64,000 nt of DNA, from contig OY987301.1 of NCBI GenBank assembly GCA_963920635.1, positions 47,653,820 through 47,717,819 on the forward strand. Direction: 5' to 3'. The position numbers were made by a program, and so were the translations under genes. The stretch comes from Pseudeuparius sepicola. Lineage: Eukaryota > Arthropoda > Insecta > Coleoptera > Anthribidae. This document shows, piece by piece, positions 1 through 10,796 of this stretch (position 1 is the first letter of the stretch; each line of letters starts with the position of its first letter). The notes beneath the pieces were generated by a model. The model was given only the letters and a program-made list of their open reading frames with translations, did not search any database and was not told the origin of the DNA.

Positions 1-590
1 ATTTTACATAGTCGTAATCATAGTCGTAATCACAATCACAATTTTTAGGTGTTTATACAACATTTGCAAAGGCTTACATGATTTAATTATGGTATTTGAT
101 AAGATTTACGTCATTTAATTATGGTATAAATTAATTGATTAAAACACGGCTGCCGCTTTATCATTCATTTGGAGAGCAGGCAGATATATTTTTTTCGTGT
201 AGGGGACATGAAGAGCTTTCATTTGAACCCTGACTCGACCAACAACCCCTTTTCGTGCGCAGCTGCCGGAGGTAGGGTCCGCGATAAGGGCAGGCAGATG
301 TTATTCCGAATCGCCTCAATGCCCTCTACAACTCCATATGGTTTTTATACAGTTAACTTATGGATACAGTTTTTCACATTATTTTTAATTTTCATACACG
401 TAGTGCTCCACCATTACTTAATATCGAAGTTCGACACTATAATATTATTTATCGATGGGCTATATAGTTTCATGACCTCCTGTACTATCATATCACTTTG
501 GACATTAGGTAGACCAACAAATTTAAGATTTTTTTAAATAAATTATTGTTGCAATATTTTCCATAATGTACCTATATATATTTTTATTTA
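1..590. other. AT-rich flank, no recognised gene
   Basis: An open frame runs from 169 to 537 on the plus strand. It is 122 codons with a hydrophobic second half, but I recognise no domain, see no splice context and cannot support it as a gene. The rest is AT-rich single-copy-looking DNA. Confidence 0.3.
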
Positions 591-732
591 GTTTGTTCAG
601 CGAATGTTCGGCTCTACGTCACAACTCCCATCCTTGTCTTACGCATGACTATACGACAGATATCGATCGTATATTCACAAGCCAGACAAGGGCGGGAGTT
701 GTGACGTAGGGTCGAACATTCGCTGAACAAAC
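591..732. repeat. 142-bp foldback repeat
   Basis: Two arms of about 50 bases (591-640 and 682-732) are inverted copies of each other with few mismatches, around a roughly 40-base centre. The arms begin GTTTGTTCAGCGAATG. This is the form of a short non-autonomous DNA element or a hairpin. No target duplication is obvious. Confidence 0.8.
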
Positions 733-837
733 TGTAGCTTTGGTTTCATTTGGAGTGAGCACTTCTAATATCACTTATACCACTAGTGTCTGCCTAAAAA
801 AAATCCAGATAATAATTTAGGCACATACAGGGTGAGT

Positions 838-1795
838 TTATTTTGATGATCAGCATGAGGATCTCGGAAACTAGCGAAAATAAAAGGTTAAATGGGGAAA
901 GAATTGCAGTTTTGGGGGCCCAACTTAAAGCCCCTTAGGATTTTTGAAAAAAGTCATGGCTTACTATAGTCTATCCAAGTTACAGAGGCAGTAGATATAA
1001 ACAAAATCACACAAACATATTGCGATCGATTACCAGGTTCGAACTCATATATGAGCAAAAAGCCTGCGCGCGATCCTACCTATGCAGGAAACTCGACTGA
1101 GGGAAGAGCCGGCCCTGCATTCCACTCACCGCCTAAACACTTGAGATTTTATGACGGCCAGACCAATAAGAGAATAGGTCACATCATGACCACGTGGTGG
1201 CCAATGTTTTGATTCACTGCCTCTGTAACTTGGATATAGCATATTTTGAAAAAACGAAATTTTCGTGATTTATTCTCATACGTCTAGCTTTGTTCTTTCT
1301 TATTTTAGATAAAAGTGTAAATACCAAAGTTGGAGGGATTTGTATCCCCAATGCAGTTATTTACTTTCCATGACAGCTGTCATTTTCGAGACATGACACA
1401 AACTTGTGTTTTTTTAAATGGAAACATATTTCGCTATGGTCTCAAAAAATCAGGCATTTTTAGAGCTTTCCAATGATATAATACTCGATATCGTTATTCA
1501 GAAAAATAATTGAAATAACTATGGTTTCCATTTTAAAAAACACAAGTTTCTAACTGCATTGGGGACACAATTCCCTCCAACTTTGGTTTTGACACTTTTT
1601 ATCTAAAATTATAAACAACGAAGCTAGATGGATTAGACTAAATCACCAAAATTTGGTTTTTTCAAAATATCTAGTGAGCCATGACTTTTTCAAAAATCCA
1701 CATGGCGTGTTAAAATGGAAAGAATTGCAGTTTTGTGGACCCAATTTAATGCGCCTTGTGGATTTTTGAAAAAGTCATGGCTTACTAAATATTAT
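838..1795. mobile_element. Truncated palindromic TIR element of the CAGGGTG type
   Basis: It starts with TA followed by CAGGGTGAGTTT, the terminal form shared by many elements in this window. Long inverted arms (about 1245-1390 and 1540-1710) flank a short centre. The right terminus is missing: the sequence runs into the repeat at 1796. A related right half, in inverted sense, lies near 52240-52395 and ends close to ACTCACACTGTA. The arms contain no coding sequence. It is interrupted by the insertion at 972-1236. Confidence 0.65.
972..1236. mobile_element. 265-bp TIR insertion inside the 838-1795 element
   Basis: Perfect terminal inverted repeats of about 21 bases, TATCCAAGTTACAGAGGCAG at the left and its complement at the right, bound this segment, which splits the arm of the surrounding palindrome. 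The interior contains GGTTCGAACTC (about 1037-1047), which resembles a tRNA B box, but no A box or tRNA fold was found, so I call it only a MITE-like insertion. Confidence 0.65.
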
Positions 1796-1942
1796 CTATC
1801 GGGAATAGTCGGCCCTAGCCGTAAATGGCAACCAAGACAAAATAATAGTAATTGCCCCCCCTCCCCCGCACAAGCATGTGGTTGCTTCTGGGGTACTCCT
1901 AGTTTGGAGTATTGTGAGGGTGAGAATTATTATTATTATTAT
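1796..1942 (+). repeat. Dispersed repeat ending in an (ATT)n tail, copy A
   Basis: This segment has near-identical relatives at 49866-49945 (shortened) and, inverted, at 54093-54242. All share a C-rich tract, GTACTCCTAG-type text, GAGGGTGAGA and a terminal ATT microsatellite. The form suggests a SINE or a 5'-truncated LINE with a microsatellite tail. In copy A the tail forms one border of the Dong/R4 element, while the other two copies keep an empty tail. Confidence 0.65.
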
Positions 1943-4825
1943 ATCGACTTAGCCAAAAGGCATTCGCACTCCCTCTACGGGGAACATTCACTCAGATCCC
2001 GGGCATCCCGGATACCAAAAGGATCTGGCTCGGACGAGACCCTTGCCATGTTATCGGGCCCTAGGTGACATTGATGTTCTTGGACGATCCTGCATTCCCC
2101 ATGAATTTCCTGACGGTTCGGGCTGTCGCAAGTAGTACCGCTTTCTGCATGGACCTGTAAAGACTATCAGTTAGATTCAGCTCCTTGATGTTTCTCAGCA
2201 AACTTTTTGGTATAACACCAGTTGTTGACATGATGATTGGAATCGTCTGGACGTTCTCCATTTCCCATTGCCTTCTAATTCGTTCTTCTAAGTCTCTGTA
2301 CTTCGCGATCTTCTCGACTTGCTTCACACGCAGGTTGTTGTTGTTCGGGATGGCCACATCAATCAGAGTTGTCTTCCTAGAAATTTTATCAACTATTATA
2401 AGGTCCGGTCTGTTATGGGCAACTCGTTGATCAGTCAGAACTGTACGATCCCAGTACATCTTGTAGTTGCTGTTCTCAAGAACAGGCTCAGGTGTGTAGT
2501 TGTAATATGGGACCCTTTCTGTCTGCACAAGCAGCAGCTTTTCCGCCAGTTCCCGGTGCAAGATCTTGGCAACCGAATCGTGTCGTTCCTTATATTCCGT
2601 TGATGCGAACATCTGACATCCTCCTGTTATGTGCTGGATTGTTTCTGAAGTTGGGCACCCGTATCTGCATCTGTCATCCACTACCGATGCATCTCCTACA
2701 ATGAATTTTAGGTAGTTGCGAGTTGGTATAACCTGATCTTGTATGGCCAGTAGGAAGCCTTCCGTCTCGGGGAACATTCGTCCCGAGGTCAGCCAATAGT
2801 TCGACGCTAACTTGTCGACATGTTCCTGGTTAACCTCATTAGGATGTCTCCCGTGCAGCGGCTTCCCCAACCACCTCTGTAGTTTATCGTTGTCGGTTCG
2901 GTGGTGATTTTGACGCTCGTGTTCCGTCAGACGTAGCGGTGTTGAGACGTCTGCTCCGCATATAGCCCTATGTAGTGTGGAGCTGTTGGCCTGCCTGTAG
3001 AAATAATTACGCAGATTTAATATTTGTTGGTCCAATTGCTTGCTGAGATCTGCCAATCCTCTTCCTCCTAGTTGACGTGGCAGAGTTGTTCTTTCTACGG
3101 CGCTACGGGGATGATGTTTATGAGCTTTTGTCAGTAGTGTCCTAACTTTTCGTTGCAGGTTGTTGATGTCCGTGTTGGTCCAATTCACTATTCCGAACGA
3201 ATAGCTGAGTACAGAGCACGCATACGTGTTCAGGGCCTTAAACAAATTCCTGCTGTTAAGATCAGTTCGCACTACTTGTCTTACTCTCTTGATGAATTCA
3301 TTCGTTAAATCAGTCTTCATTGTTCGATGGTCTATCCTTTGAGCTTGTTTCATCCCGAGATACTTGTATGTATCTCCCTTGCTCATTGCTTCGATCTCCT
3401 GGCCGTCCTGCATCTCGTGTGCGCTTTGTTCGAGCTTTCCCCGGATGATATTAAGGGTGCGGCACTTGTCCAGTCCAAACAGCATTCCGATGTCCCTGGA
3501 GAACTCCTCTACAATTTTAAGCAATTGCGTTAGTTGGTTTTTGGTTGCGGCGATCAGTTTTAAATCATCCATATATAATAGGTGATTCAACTTGATCGCT
3601 TCTGCGTTGTTGCTTTTGATAGCGAAGCCATATTTTGTAGAGTTCAACCGATGTGATAGAGGGTTCATCGCCATGCAGAACCACAGTGGACTGAGTGAAT
3701 CTCCTTGGAAAATCCCTCTTCGGATGTTGATTGTGTCGGTCTCGATGTTACTGTCTGCGGTTCTGAGTTGTATCTTAGTGCGCCAGGTTGTCATAACGTG
3801 TTCTAAAAAGGAAACTGTATGATGATCTATTTTATACAGCTTTAAGATACCTGTGAGCCAGTCGTGAGGTACGGAATCAAATGCTTTTTTGTAGTCCACA
3901 TAAGCCATGTGGAGGTTTCGTTGCTTGGAATGAGCCTGGTTGCAGATGACAGAGTCTATGATGAGTTGCTCTTTGCATCCCATTGCGCCCTTCGAGCAGC
4001 CCTTCTGCTGCATTGCAATGATGTTGTTCCGCTCGCAGTGAGCATATATTCGCTGCGTAAGGCAAGATGTGATTATCTTGTAAAGCGTAGGCAAGCAGGT
4101 TATTGGGCGGTACTTGGCAGGGTTATCCGTATTCCGCTGGTCTTTTGGTAACAGGTAAGTTGCACCCTGTGTAAGAAACAATGGCATTTTCAGAGGATCG
4201 AGCAAGACTTCATTAATTAAGGTAGTTATTTGTTCATGCGTGCACCACAACTTCTTAATCCAATAATTTTGGAGATGATCTGGACCTGGTGCCTTCCAGT
4301 TGTGGGAATTCTTGATGACATCGGAGACCTCAGCGGTTGTGAATTGCTCGTGTTGCATCTGGCTATAGTTCCGGCCCATCTCGCGTTCTTCGCTGATCCA
4401 GCTTGCACTGACATTGTATGGACCTGGTGTGGCAAGTTGATTTCTCCAGAAACCGTCGACCTGTTCTCTGCTAGGGTAACTCGCATTTGTGGCATCGGCG
4501 CTAGAATTAAAAGCACGGTAGAAACCCTTTTCTGATCGTTCAAAGAGTTTATTGTCTCGTTTCCTGTTGTTACTAGCCTTGTATCTCCTCAGACGCCCTG
4601 CGAAAACAGAAAGTTTTTGTTTTAATGTGTCAAGACATTGTTGAGCAGTGATGTTCGCGGGGTCATGCCGAGAATGCATTTGGGTGCGGCTCATTACTGC
4701 CTGCACCGCCCTCTGGATCCTTCTAGTTCTAACTCCTCTGATATATTCCGTCACTTGTCCTATGTCTTTACGGAGACTCTCGATCTTCCGATTTAGTCGC
4801 ATTTCCCATTGAGCCATTCACATTA
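1943..4825 (-). mobile_element. Dong/R4-clade non-LTR retrotransposon in an ATT/TAA microsatellite
   Basis: The element lies between two ATT microsatellite tracts (about 1927-1942 and 4823-4852), the target expected of Dong elements, which insert into TAA repeats. It is transcribed from the minus strand. The single ORF spans 2061-4817, followed by a 3' UTR of about 118 bases (2060-1943) running directly into the microsatellite. Only a few bases separate the ORF start from the 5' tract, so the copy may be 5'-truncated. No internal stop or frameshift is visible, which suggests a young insertion. Confidence 0.85.
2061..4817 (-). CDS. Reverse transcriptase with C-terminal restriction-like endonuclease (Dong/R4 type)
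   Basis: A 918-residue ORF for the replication protein of a site-selective non-LTR retrotransposon. Reverse transcriptase motifs appear in order: AYVDYKKAFDSVPHDW at about 305-321 (motif A), RRGIFQGDSLSPLWF at about 366-380 (motif B) and YMDD at about 415-418 (catalytic motif C). Near residues 717-734 is a C-X3-C-X8-H-X4-C-like knuckle, then RPDLIIVD (about 803) and LIDVAIP (about 818) followed by K and EK residues. That arrangement is typical of the R2/R4 restriction-like endonuclease. There is no APE-type endonuclease domain. Together with the TAA microsatellite target this indicates the R4/Dong clade. The first ATG follows an in-frame stop and lies 6 bases from the microsatellite; full family members can carry a longer N terminus, so 5' truncation is possible. 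The frame is fully open. Confidence 0.88.
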   Translation of the reverse strand: MAQWEMRLNRKIESLRKDIGQVTEYIRGVRTRRIQRAVQAVMSRTQMHSRHDPANITAQQCLDTLKQKLSVFAGRLRRYKASNNRKRDNKLFERSEKGFYRAFNSSADATNASYPSREQVDGFWRNQLATPGPYNVSASWISEEREMGRNYSQMQHEQFTTAEVSDVIKNSHNWKAPGPDHLQNYWIKKLWCTHEQITTLINEVLLDPLKMPLFLTQGATYLLPKDQRNTDNPAKYRPITCLPTLYKIITSCLTQRIYAHCERNNIIAMQQKGCSKGAMGCKEQLIIDSVICNQAHSKQRNLHMAYVDYKKAFDSVPHDWLTGILKLYKIDHHTVSFLEHVMTTWRTKIQLRTADSNIETDTINIRRGIFQGDSLSPLWFCMAMNPLSHRLNSTKYGFAIKSNNAEAIKLNHLLYMDDLKLIAATKNQLTQLLKIVEEFSRDIGMLFGLDKCRTLNIIRGKLEQSAHEMQDGQEIEAMSKGDTYKYLGMKQAQRIDHRTMKTDLTNEFIKRVRQVVRTDLNSRNLFKALNTYACSVLSYSFGIVNWTNTDINNLQRKVRTLLTKAHKHHPRSAVERTTLPRQLGGRGLADLSKQLDQQILNLRNYFYRQANSSTLHRAICGADVSTPLRLTEHERQNHHRTDNDKLQRWLGKPLHGRHPNEVNQEHVDKLASNYWLTSGRMFPETEGFLLAIQDQVIPTRNYLKFIVGDASVVDDRCRYGCPTSETIQHITGGCQMFASTEYKERHDSVAKILHRELAEKLLLVQTERVPYYNYTPEPVLENSNYKMYWDRTVLTDQRVAHNRPDLIIVDKISRKTTLIDVAIPNNNNLRVKQVEKIAKYRDLEERIRRQWEMENVQTIPIIMSTTGVIPKSLLRNIKELNLTDSLYRSMQKAVLLATARTVRKFMGNAGSSKNINVT

Positions 4826-4852
4826 TTATTATTATTATTATTATTATTATAA
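4823..4852. repeat. (ATT)n microsatellite, 5' border of the Dong/R4 element
   Basis: About ten ATT units in an uninterrupted run. It matches the shorter run at 1927-1942 on the other side of the element, as expected for insertion into one microsatellite. Confidence 0.9.
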
Positions 4853-5060
4853 CACCTCTCAGGGTATAGGACGATATTTATTATTATTTTTAGTGGTTTT
4901 TGTTGATAAAGAGTTGTTATAAATCTGGTGTATTCTTTTTTTAATAATTGGGTTGAACACATTTTTTGGGTACCTAATTATTTTGTTCTAAAATATTCTT
5001 TTTAAATTTTTTGGTCTATTTTTGTAATATGAAAGTTTGATCTGTCTCTATCTGTAAGAC
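4853..5060. other. AT-rich spacer
   Basis: No coding sequence, inverted repeat or recognisable element end was seen between the microsatellite and the start of the copia LTR. Confidence 0.5.
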
Positions 5061-5895
5061 TGTTAACAACGCTTTTTTATGTATATGGGAGGTACAGGGT
5101 GGCCCATCCAAGCGGAAAAAGTGTGCTACGTGGAGACAGGCTAACATAAAATCGTCATTCAAAAAATGAGGTTGTAGTAAAAATTAAGGGGAATTCGAGG
5201 GTGTACCCTAATTTTGTATACGGGGATCGGTAAAAAAGTTATCGCGAAAAAACATTTTCTGCAAAGTAAAAAAAAATTTACCTACACATCCATTAGAGAA
5301 CCTTTAAGTAGTATTCCCGAATATTCAGATTTTTAATATAACTTCCGGTTATAGCGGAAATGAAAATGGTTTTCTCTATTTTACAACTTACACATTTCTC
5401 TTAACCATCACATAATTCCTTTTTTAATTCTGAATCCAACGATATATAATTTGACCTATTTATCTCCAACCGTTTCCGAGATATTTATCAGAGAAGCTCC
5501 ATCAAACTAGATACATGGTCTCATGGTCGGTGTCTGATGTTCGATCTGAGTAGGCCAAACAATAAAACCAAATTTATGACAAATCAAGTCAGCCCTGATG
5601 ATAAAACTGACAAGCGAGTAGGCTGAATGTTAAAGTGGCTATAGCCATTCAACTGCATTCAACTTAATTAAAAATCTCGTGGAAATTATGAAACATTTAT
5701 TATTTTTACTACTGTCATATTTATTATAACAACAACAATATGATTAGTTATTAAAAATTAGTTAGAAGTTCGTTTACATTAAATGTTCAAAATGGTTTCC
5801 ATTATTATTTACACATAACCTAAGTCTTTTTAAGAAATTTTTTCGGACATTTTCAAAGATTAAGGGACGATTGTTTAAACTATCAATTTCTAATT

Positions 5896-6790
5896 TTACT
5901 CGTCTTTTAATCTCCTCAACATATTCGGGGCGGTTCTTATAACTTTATTTTTTAAATGCCCCCACAAGAAAAAATCCAAGGGGGTTAAATCTGGACTACG
6001 TGGCGGCCACCTTATCGTTCCATGTTTATCAATCCAATTTTCAAACGAATTGTTCAAAAATTCCGTTATGAGCCCACAGTTATGGAAGGAAGCGCCATCT
6101 TGCTGCCATATTAATTGTCTTTCTTGGAGTTGGTTAAGAAAAATTAATGGCAACTGGTCAAAGTATTGTTCCAATTCGTTCTGGATTAAATGTGGAAAGT
6201 CATATTGTGGGGTCATACTTCCTGAATAAAATAGAGGGCCCATTATAAAATTTCCCCAAATTCCTCACCAAACACCCACGGAATTTCTGCCGGATTTCAC
6301 AACTTCACGAAATGCCCGTGGATTGTCAACAGACCAAAATATACTATTTTTCCGGTTGTATATTGCCGCCGTTGTAAATGTAGCTTCATCGCACCAAATA
6401 ATTTGATTAAAAAATCCAGCTCCACCTCTTGCAAAATAAAAGTTTAACATTGTTTGACAATATTCCAGTCTTCTTGCAGCATCTCCAGGGAATAGCCTTT
6501 GAACAGGTAATATTTTGAAGGCTTTAAATTTGCTTAATTTCATTACCCTTTGTATTGTAGACCGGGGAATTTGTAAGTCTCTCGCTGCATCTCTCTGAGA
6601 TTTTTCGTTATTTCTTCTGAAATAATTTTAAATTCGTTCTCTCTCGTCCTCACTAATTCTAATAGTCCGGCAGCGGAACCGGTTTTTTTGCCTGAAGTGC
6701 GAAATTTGGGACGAAGTTCTTTTTTTAATGGATTCTTGCAGATTTGTATGTCTATTAACCATATCCGACTGATGACATGCTGGCGTCATT
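5896..6790 (-). pseudogene. Mariner-type transposase, copy A (C-terminal part plus decayed N-terminal part)
   Basis: Read on the minus strand, this encodes the catalytic part of a DD34D/E-type transposase. Visible motifs are WCDEATFTT (first catalytic Asp, about 6400), QQDGASFH (second Asp, about 6110) and SPDLTPLDFFLWG (third acidic position, about 5975). An in-frame TGA at 6265-6267 separates the two open blocks 6265-6543 and 5896-6243, which share one reading frame with seven codons between them. Upstream (6544-6790) the helix-turn-helix region continues as RISEDERERI, a stop, then a diverged N-terminal stretch unlike that of copy B. With a nonsense codon and a broken N terminus it should be inactive. 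Confidence 0.8.
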
Positions 6791-6794
6791 GAGC

Positions 6795-7325
6795 AATGTG
6801 ATATACAGGGTATCTAAAATATTAGACAGTAAATATTAGATAATATATGGAATTTCTACTCTAAATCTTACTATTTAGCTGTAAAATTGTTGTTATTATT
6901 ATATTATTGTATAAATTAATTTCGTTACAGTTATCATTAATATACAAGGTGTTTTAAAAACATGTGTTATGAATTTAAAATATTCATGAATTTCTCTGTA
7001 TTAGAACATTTCCTATCTAAGTTAAAAAACTAATAAAATTATAAAAATGGGTATGTTTAGAGATAAACCTACATGCCAGGTACAGGGCGTCTTAAATCTG
7101 ATGCTCTGTCCACTCTGCAGCCAAATGAGCATTTTGTATAAACTCAAAGTTGTACATTAAATTATGTAATTTTTCCTAATTGTGTGTAATTATAGGTACA
7201 CTTCGCCACCAATATGGACATTACTACAATAAAGAAATTACGATTTTTTACTTCAGTGTAATTTAATGTACTTAATTTAATGGCATTCGCTACTGGGTAT
7301 ATTATAATATCCAGAAATGAGATGA
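6795..7325. other. Non-coding filler between the two transposase copies
   Basis: AT-rich sequence with three loose matches to element ends (TACAGGGTATC near 6803, TACAAGGTG near 6951, TACAGGGCG near 7082). It may hold remnants of small CAGGGTG-type insertions. No ORF was recognised. Confidence 0.35.
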
Positions 7326-7328
7326 GAA

Positions 7329-7895
7329 TTATGGGGATTTCACAACTTCACGAAATGCCCGTGGATTGTCAACAGACCAAAATATACTATTTTTCCGGTT
7401 GTATATTCCCGCCGTTGTAAATGTAGCTTCATCGGACCAAATAATTTGTTTAAAAAATCCGGCTCCACCTCTTGCAAAATAAAAGTTTAACATTGTTTGA
7501 CAATATTCCAGTCTTCTTGCAGCATCTCCAGGGAATAACCTTTGAACAGGTAATATTTTGAAGGCTTTAAATTTGCTTAATTTCATTATCCTTTGTATTG
7601 TAGACCGGGGAATTTGTAAGTCTCTCGCTGCATCTCTCTGAGATTTTTCGTTATTTCTTCTGCAATAATTTAAAATTCGTTCTCTCTCGTCCTCACTAAT
7701 TCTAAACCCTTTTTTTCTCTTGATAATCACACTTCCTGTCAATCTGAATCTTCGATACAGCTTACATATAAATGAAGCACTCGGAACATTTCTATTTGGA
7801 TATTTACGAGAATACTCCCTCACAGTTTCTACGTATCTTTTATCATTTTTGACGAAGATCTCTAAAATATCACAGCATTCTTCTTTCAAAAACAT
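7329..7895 (-). pseudogene. Mariner-type transposase, copy B (N-terminal half)
   Basis: A 188-codon minus-strand frame begins with a plausible N terminus (MFLKEECCDILEIF), has helix-turn-helix features (RISEDERERI, QRDAARDLQIPRSTIQRIM) and reaches the first catalytic motif, WSDEATFTT. It stops just after FREVVKS. The C-terminal half is absent here, but the segment 7330-7703 is a near duplicate of 6290-6662 in copy A. The two copies overlap by about 370 bases, so the element looks like a mosaic formed by recombination or by insertion of one copy into another. Confidence 0.8.
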
Positions 7896-8684
7896 TTTTA
7901 AACTGCAACTACTAACATCTTCAGCAACAAAATTGTAGACTAATCTGACACGTAAATAGAAATATTGAATTGACAGCCTACTCGATTGTCAGTTTTATTA
8001 TCATGGCTGACTTGATTTGTCATAAATTTGGTTTTATTGTTTGGCCTACTCAGATCGAACATCAGACACCGACCATGAGACCATGTACCTTGATTGAGCT
8101 TCTCTGATAAATATCTCGGAAACGGTTGGAGATAAATAGGTCAAATTATATATCGTTGGATTCAGAATTAAAAAAGGAATCCTGTGATGGTTAAGAGAAA
8201 TGTGTAAGTTGTAAAATAGAGAAAACCACTTTCATTTCCGCTATAACCGGAAGTTATATTAAAAAACGGAATATTCGGGAATACTACTTAAAGGTTCTCT
8301 AATGGATGTGTAGGTAAAAAAATATATTTTTTTATTTTGCAAAAAATGTTTTTTCGCGATAACTTTTTTACCGACCCCCGTATACAAAATTAGGGTACAC
8401 CCTCGAATTCCCCTTAATTTTTACTACAACCTCATTTTTTGAATGACGATTTTATGTTAACGTGTCTCCACGTAGCACACTTTTTCCGCTTGGATGGGCC
8501 ACCCTGTACAAAAGAATCAGAATTGAAATATCTCTGTGACCATATTTTTTTAGTATACCAATTTGTTTCTATATCACCTGTATTGTTATATTTTATAGTT
8601 AGATAGTTATATGATTTTGAAAGATAATAAAAAGTGATAGATCAGAATCTTCAATTTAATCAACAAATATTCATATTCCAAGAG

Positions 8685-8698
8685 GTTATGGGACCAGC
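8685..8698 (+). promoter_or_regulatory. Copia-type primer binding site
   Basis: GGTTATGGGACCAG lies directly before the gag start. Copia elements prime on an internal part of initiator tRNA-Met and carry a GGTTATGGGCCCAG-like site, from which this differs by one base. Confidence 0.6.
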
Positions 8699-8809
8699 AT
8701 GTCTTCATCACTTATCCAGGCAGTAGAAAAATTAGGAAAATATAATTATGACACATGGAAAATCCAGATGCAAGCTAAACTGACCAAGAATGACCATTGG
8801 ACATATATA
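8699..8809 (+). pseudogene. Copia gag, 5' part
   Basis: The frame starts MSSSLIQAVEKLGKYNYDTW, followed by a QMQAKL block, a good match to the N terminus of Ty1/copia Gag (a conserved YDTWK-type motif). It breaks off at the TA target of the palindromic element 8810-10051 and resumes at 10052 in the same frame once one TA copy is removed. Confidence 0.8.
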
Positions 8810-10051
8810 CAGGGTGTTTCATCTTAAGTGCAAACACCCCATAAAATTTGTATTCTTCATCAGATTTTAGCAGGTTTCTTTTTCTCAAAAATAGACCACA
8901 AAAAGCTCTTTTTTTACGTTAATGCAAAATTTAAGGTCTTAATCTCAATTTTCAAGGCCTACTACGATTTTTTTCTAGTAAAATATGAAGAGAATGATTT
9001 AGCGATTTTTTTATTTAAAATCTGACAACACCGCGTTAATCGGGACACCCCAAATCCAAATTCTAAATTTAAACAAAAAATAGACAGGGAGTTATTCTCT
9101 ACAGAGTGCCAAAGTTGAGCAAAATAAGAATTTTAAAGGCATCTCGCAAGTCAAGTGTGTCATGGAATCCATTCAAAACAGTTGAATGATCAACAGGACC
9201 ACTCAAAGTGTTGGTATGCAAAGATTCAATTCAAAAATGTACAGGGTATTTTTTTTCTGGGTCATCTCAAAATGCTGAATTTTTATGAAACTTTATATCG
9301 GTCAAGAATGTTCTGGAATTTTTGAAAAATATTAATAAACACAAGAGTAGGTAATTTATTTTTTTAGAAATGCTAACCAACAAATAAAAAACAATATAAA
9401 TTACTGGACCCTTCTCAACAAAATCACCGTCTAGGATGATACGTTTTCTGTGCATTTCCTGTTGTGGCACACCAGCCGCCTTCACTCATATGGACTTACT
9501 GCTTCTCCATTTTTTAGAGTTAGTTCGTTTATAATGTCTGGGGTGGTTTTGATATACTCGATTTTTGACCTGTGTAAAGTTTAAAAAATTCAGCATTTTG
9601 AGTTGGTACAAGAAGAACACCTTGTATATTTTTTATTGGATCTTTGCACATCGACACTGTGGGTGGTCCTGTTCATCATCCAACTGTTTCGAAGTAATTC
9701 CAAGGCACACTTGACTCGCCAGATGCCTTTAAAATTCCTATTTTGCTCAACTTTGGTATTCTGTAGGATGGAACTCCCTGTATATTTTTTGTTCAAATTT
9801 GGTATGTGGGGGTTTTGGTGTGTCCTAATTAACGGTGTGGTGTCAGATTTTAAATAAAAAAATCCCTAAAATGATTTTTTTAATTTTTTACTAGAAAAAA
9901 ATCGTAGTAGGCCTTGAAAATTGAGATTAAGACCTAAAATTTTGCACTAATTTAGAGTTTTTTGTGGTCTATTTTTAGGGAAAAAAACGGTTAAACTCGG
10001 ATGAAGAATACAAATTTTACGGGGTGTTCGCACTTAAGATGAAACACCCTG
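8810..10051. mobile_element. 1.24-kb palindromic TIR element inserted in copia gag
   Basis: It starts CAGGGTGTTTCATCTTAAGT and ends with the complement, flanked by TA. The first about 280 bases and the last about 270 are clear inverted copies, and the similarity continues inward (for example around 9100 and 9760), so most of the element is one large hairpin. It has no transposase. Removing it with one TA restores the copia reading frame exactly, which confirms both ends. Confidence 0.88.
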
Positions 10052-10796
10052 TATGTAGATGGATCAACCGCAATGACGGAGAATGAAGCACAGAAGAAGG
10101 AATGGAAGAAGGCAGATGAGAAATCTCGTGCAGACATTATCCTAGCAATGCAACCGTCCCAGCTGACGTGTGTAAAACATTGCCAGACATCTACCGGAGT
10201 ATGGAAGAAACTAGAAAATGTTTACCAACCCAAGGGACCAGCGAGATTGCTTAAACAACTACTTTTCACAAAAATGAAGGAAGACATATGAATATGTTTA
10301 CTCATTTAAACATTTTTTTCTATTTCAGTAGATAATTTTAAAGAAATAGGAATTGATGTAGCTAATGATCTTGCGATTTTAATGTTATATAGCATACCAA
10401 GTAGATATTAAAATTATTGTCAATGTGCTATAGAGACTAGGGATGAACTACCAAGTCCAAGAGAGAAACATAATAATGAAGAATCTCAGGCTTTATTTAC
10501 ACATTCAAACAAATACAAGCATTCTTTCAAGAAAACTGATGTAAACAGTCAAAATAAATACGACATGGATATGTACAAGAAAGCGGGTAATACAGCTTCA
10601 GGTACAAACACTGACGCAGGTAATTCCTATAGAAGAAAATTCAAATACAGATGCAATTTTTGCCACAAAATGGGACTTACAGGTTCAGAATGTTATAATA
10701 AAGCAAGTTATGCTGAAGAAGGGCAATTTGTAACAGATTATATTAGTGCAAATAAAGCAGAAGTATTTGAAGAAAATACATGGTGCCTTGATAATG
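10052..10796 (+). pseudogene. Copia gag, 3' part, and start of protease
   Basis: It continues Gag with VDGSTAMTENEAQKKEWKKA and a block ending LLKQLLFTKMKEDI before a stop at 10289-10291. It then shows NFKEIGIDVANDLAILM and, at about 10650-10690, a CCHC-like knuckle (CNFCHKMGLTGSEC) in which the expected His is Leu. The protease motif begins WCLDNGV and is cut at 10796-10803 by the P-type element. Several stops show the copy is dead. Confidence 0.75.

Larger units (their letters stand above)
5095..8506 (-). mobile_element. Mariner/Tc-type transposon with ~540-bp inverted repeats
   Basis: It starts CAGGGTGGCCCATCC and ends with the complement, flanked by TA on both sides (5093-5094, 8507-8508), the IS630-Tc1-mariner signature. 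The inverted arms (about 5095-5630 and 7975-8506) are unusually long and over 90 percent alike by eye. The interior carries two overlapping partial transposase copies on the minus strand, neither complete. It is inserted in the copia LTR. Confidence 0.85.
5061..8665 (+). repeat. Short copia 5' LTR, split by a mariner-type element
   Basis: The pieces 5061-5094 and 8509-8665 join across the mariner-type element. The joined piece begins TGTTAACA and ends ATCAACA, the TG...CA form of an LTR, and is about 190 bases. It is followed at 8685 by a copia-like primer binding site and at 8699 by the gag start. The exact ends are inferred, because the partner 3' LTR was not found. Confidence 0.5.

Noticed and set aside
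169..537. 122-codon hydrophobic frame, considered as a receptor fragment
   Set aside because: No family signature, no splice sites and AT-rich context; composition alone can give hydrophobic frames.
1024..1075. GGTTCGAACTC as part of a tRNA or SINE
   Set aside because: No A box at the right distance and no cloverleaf could be drawn.
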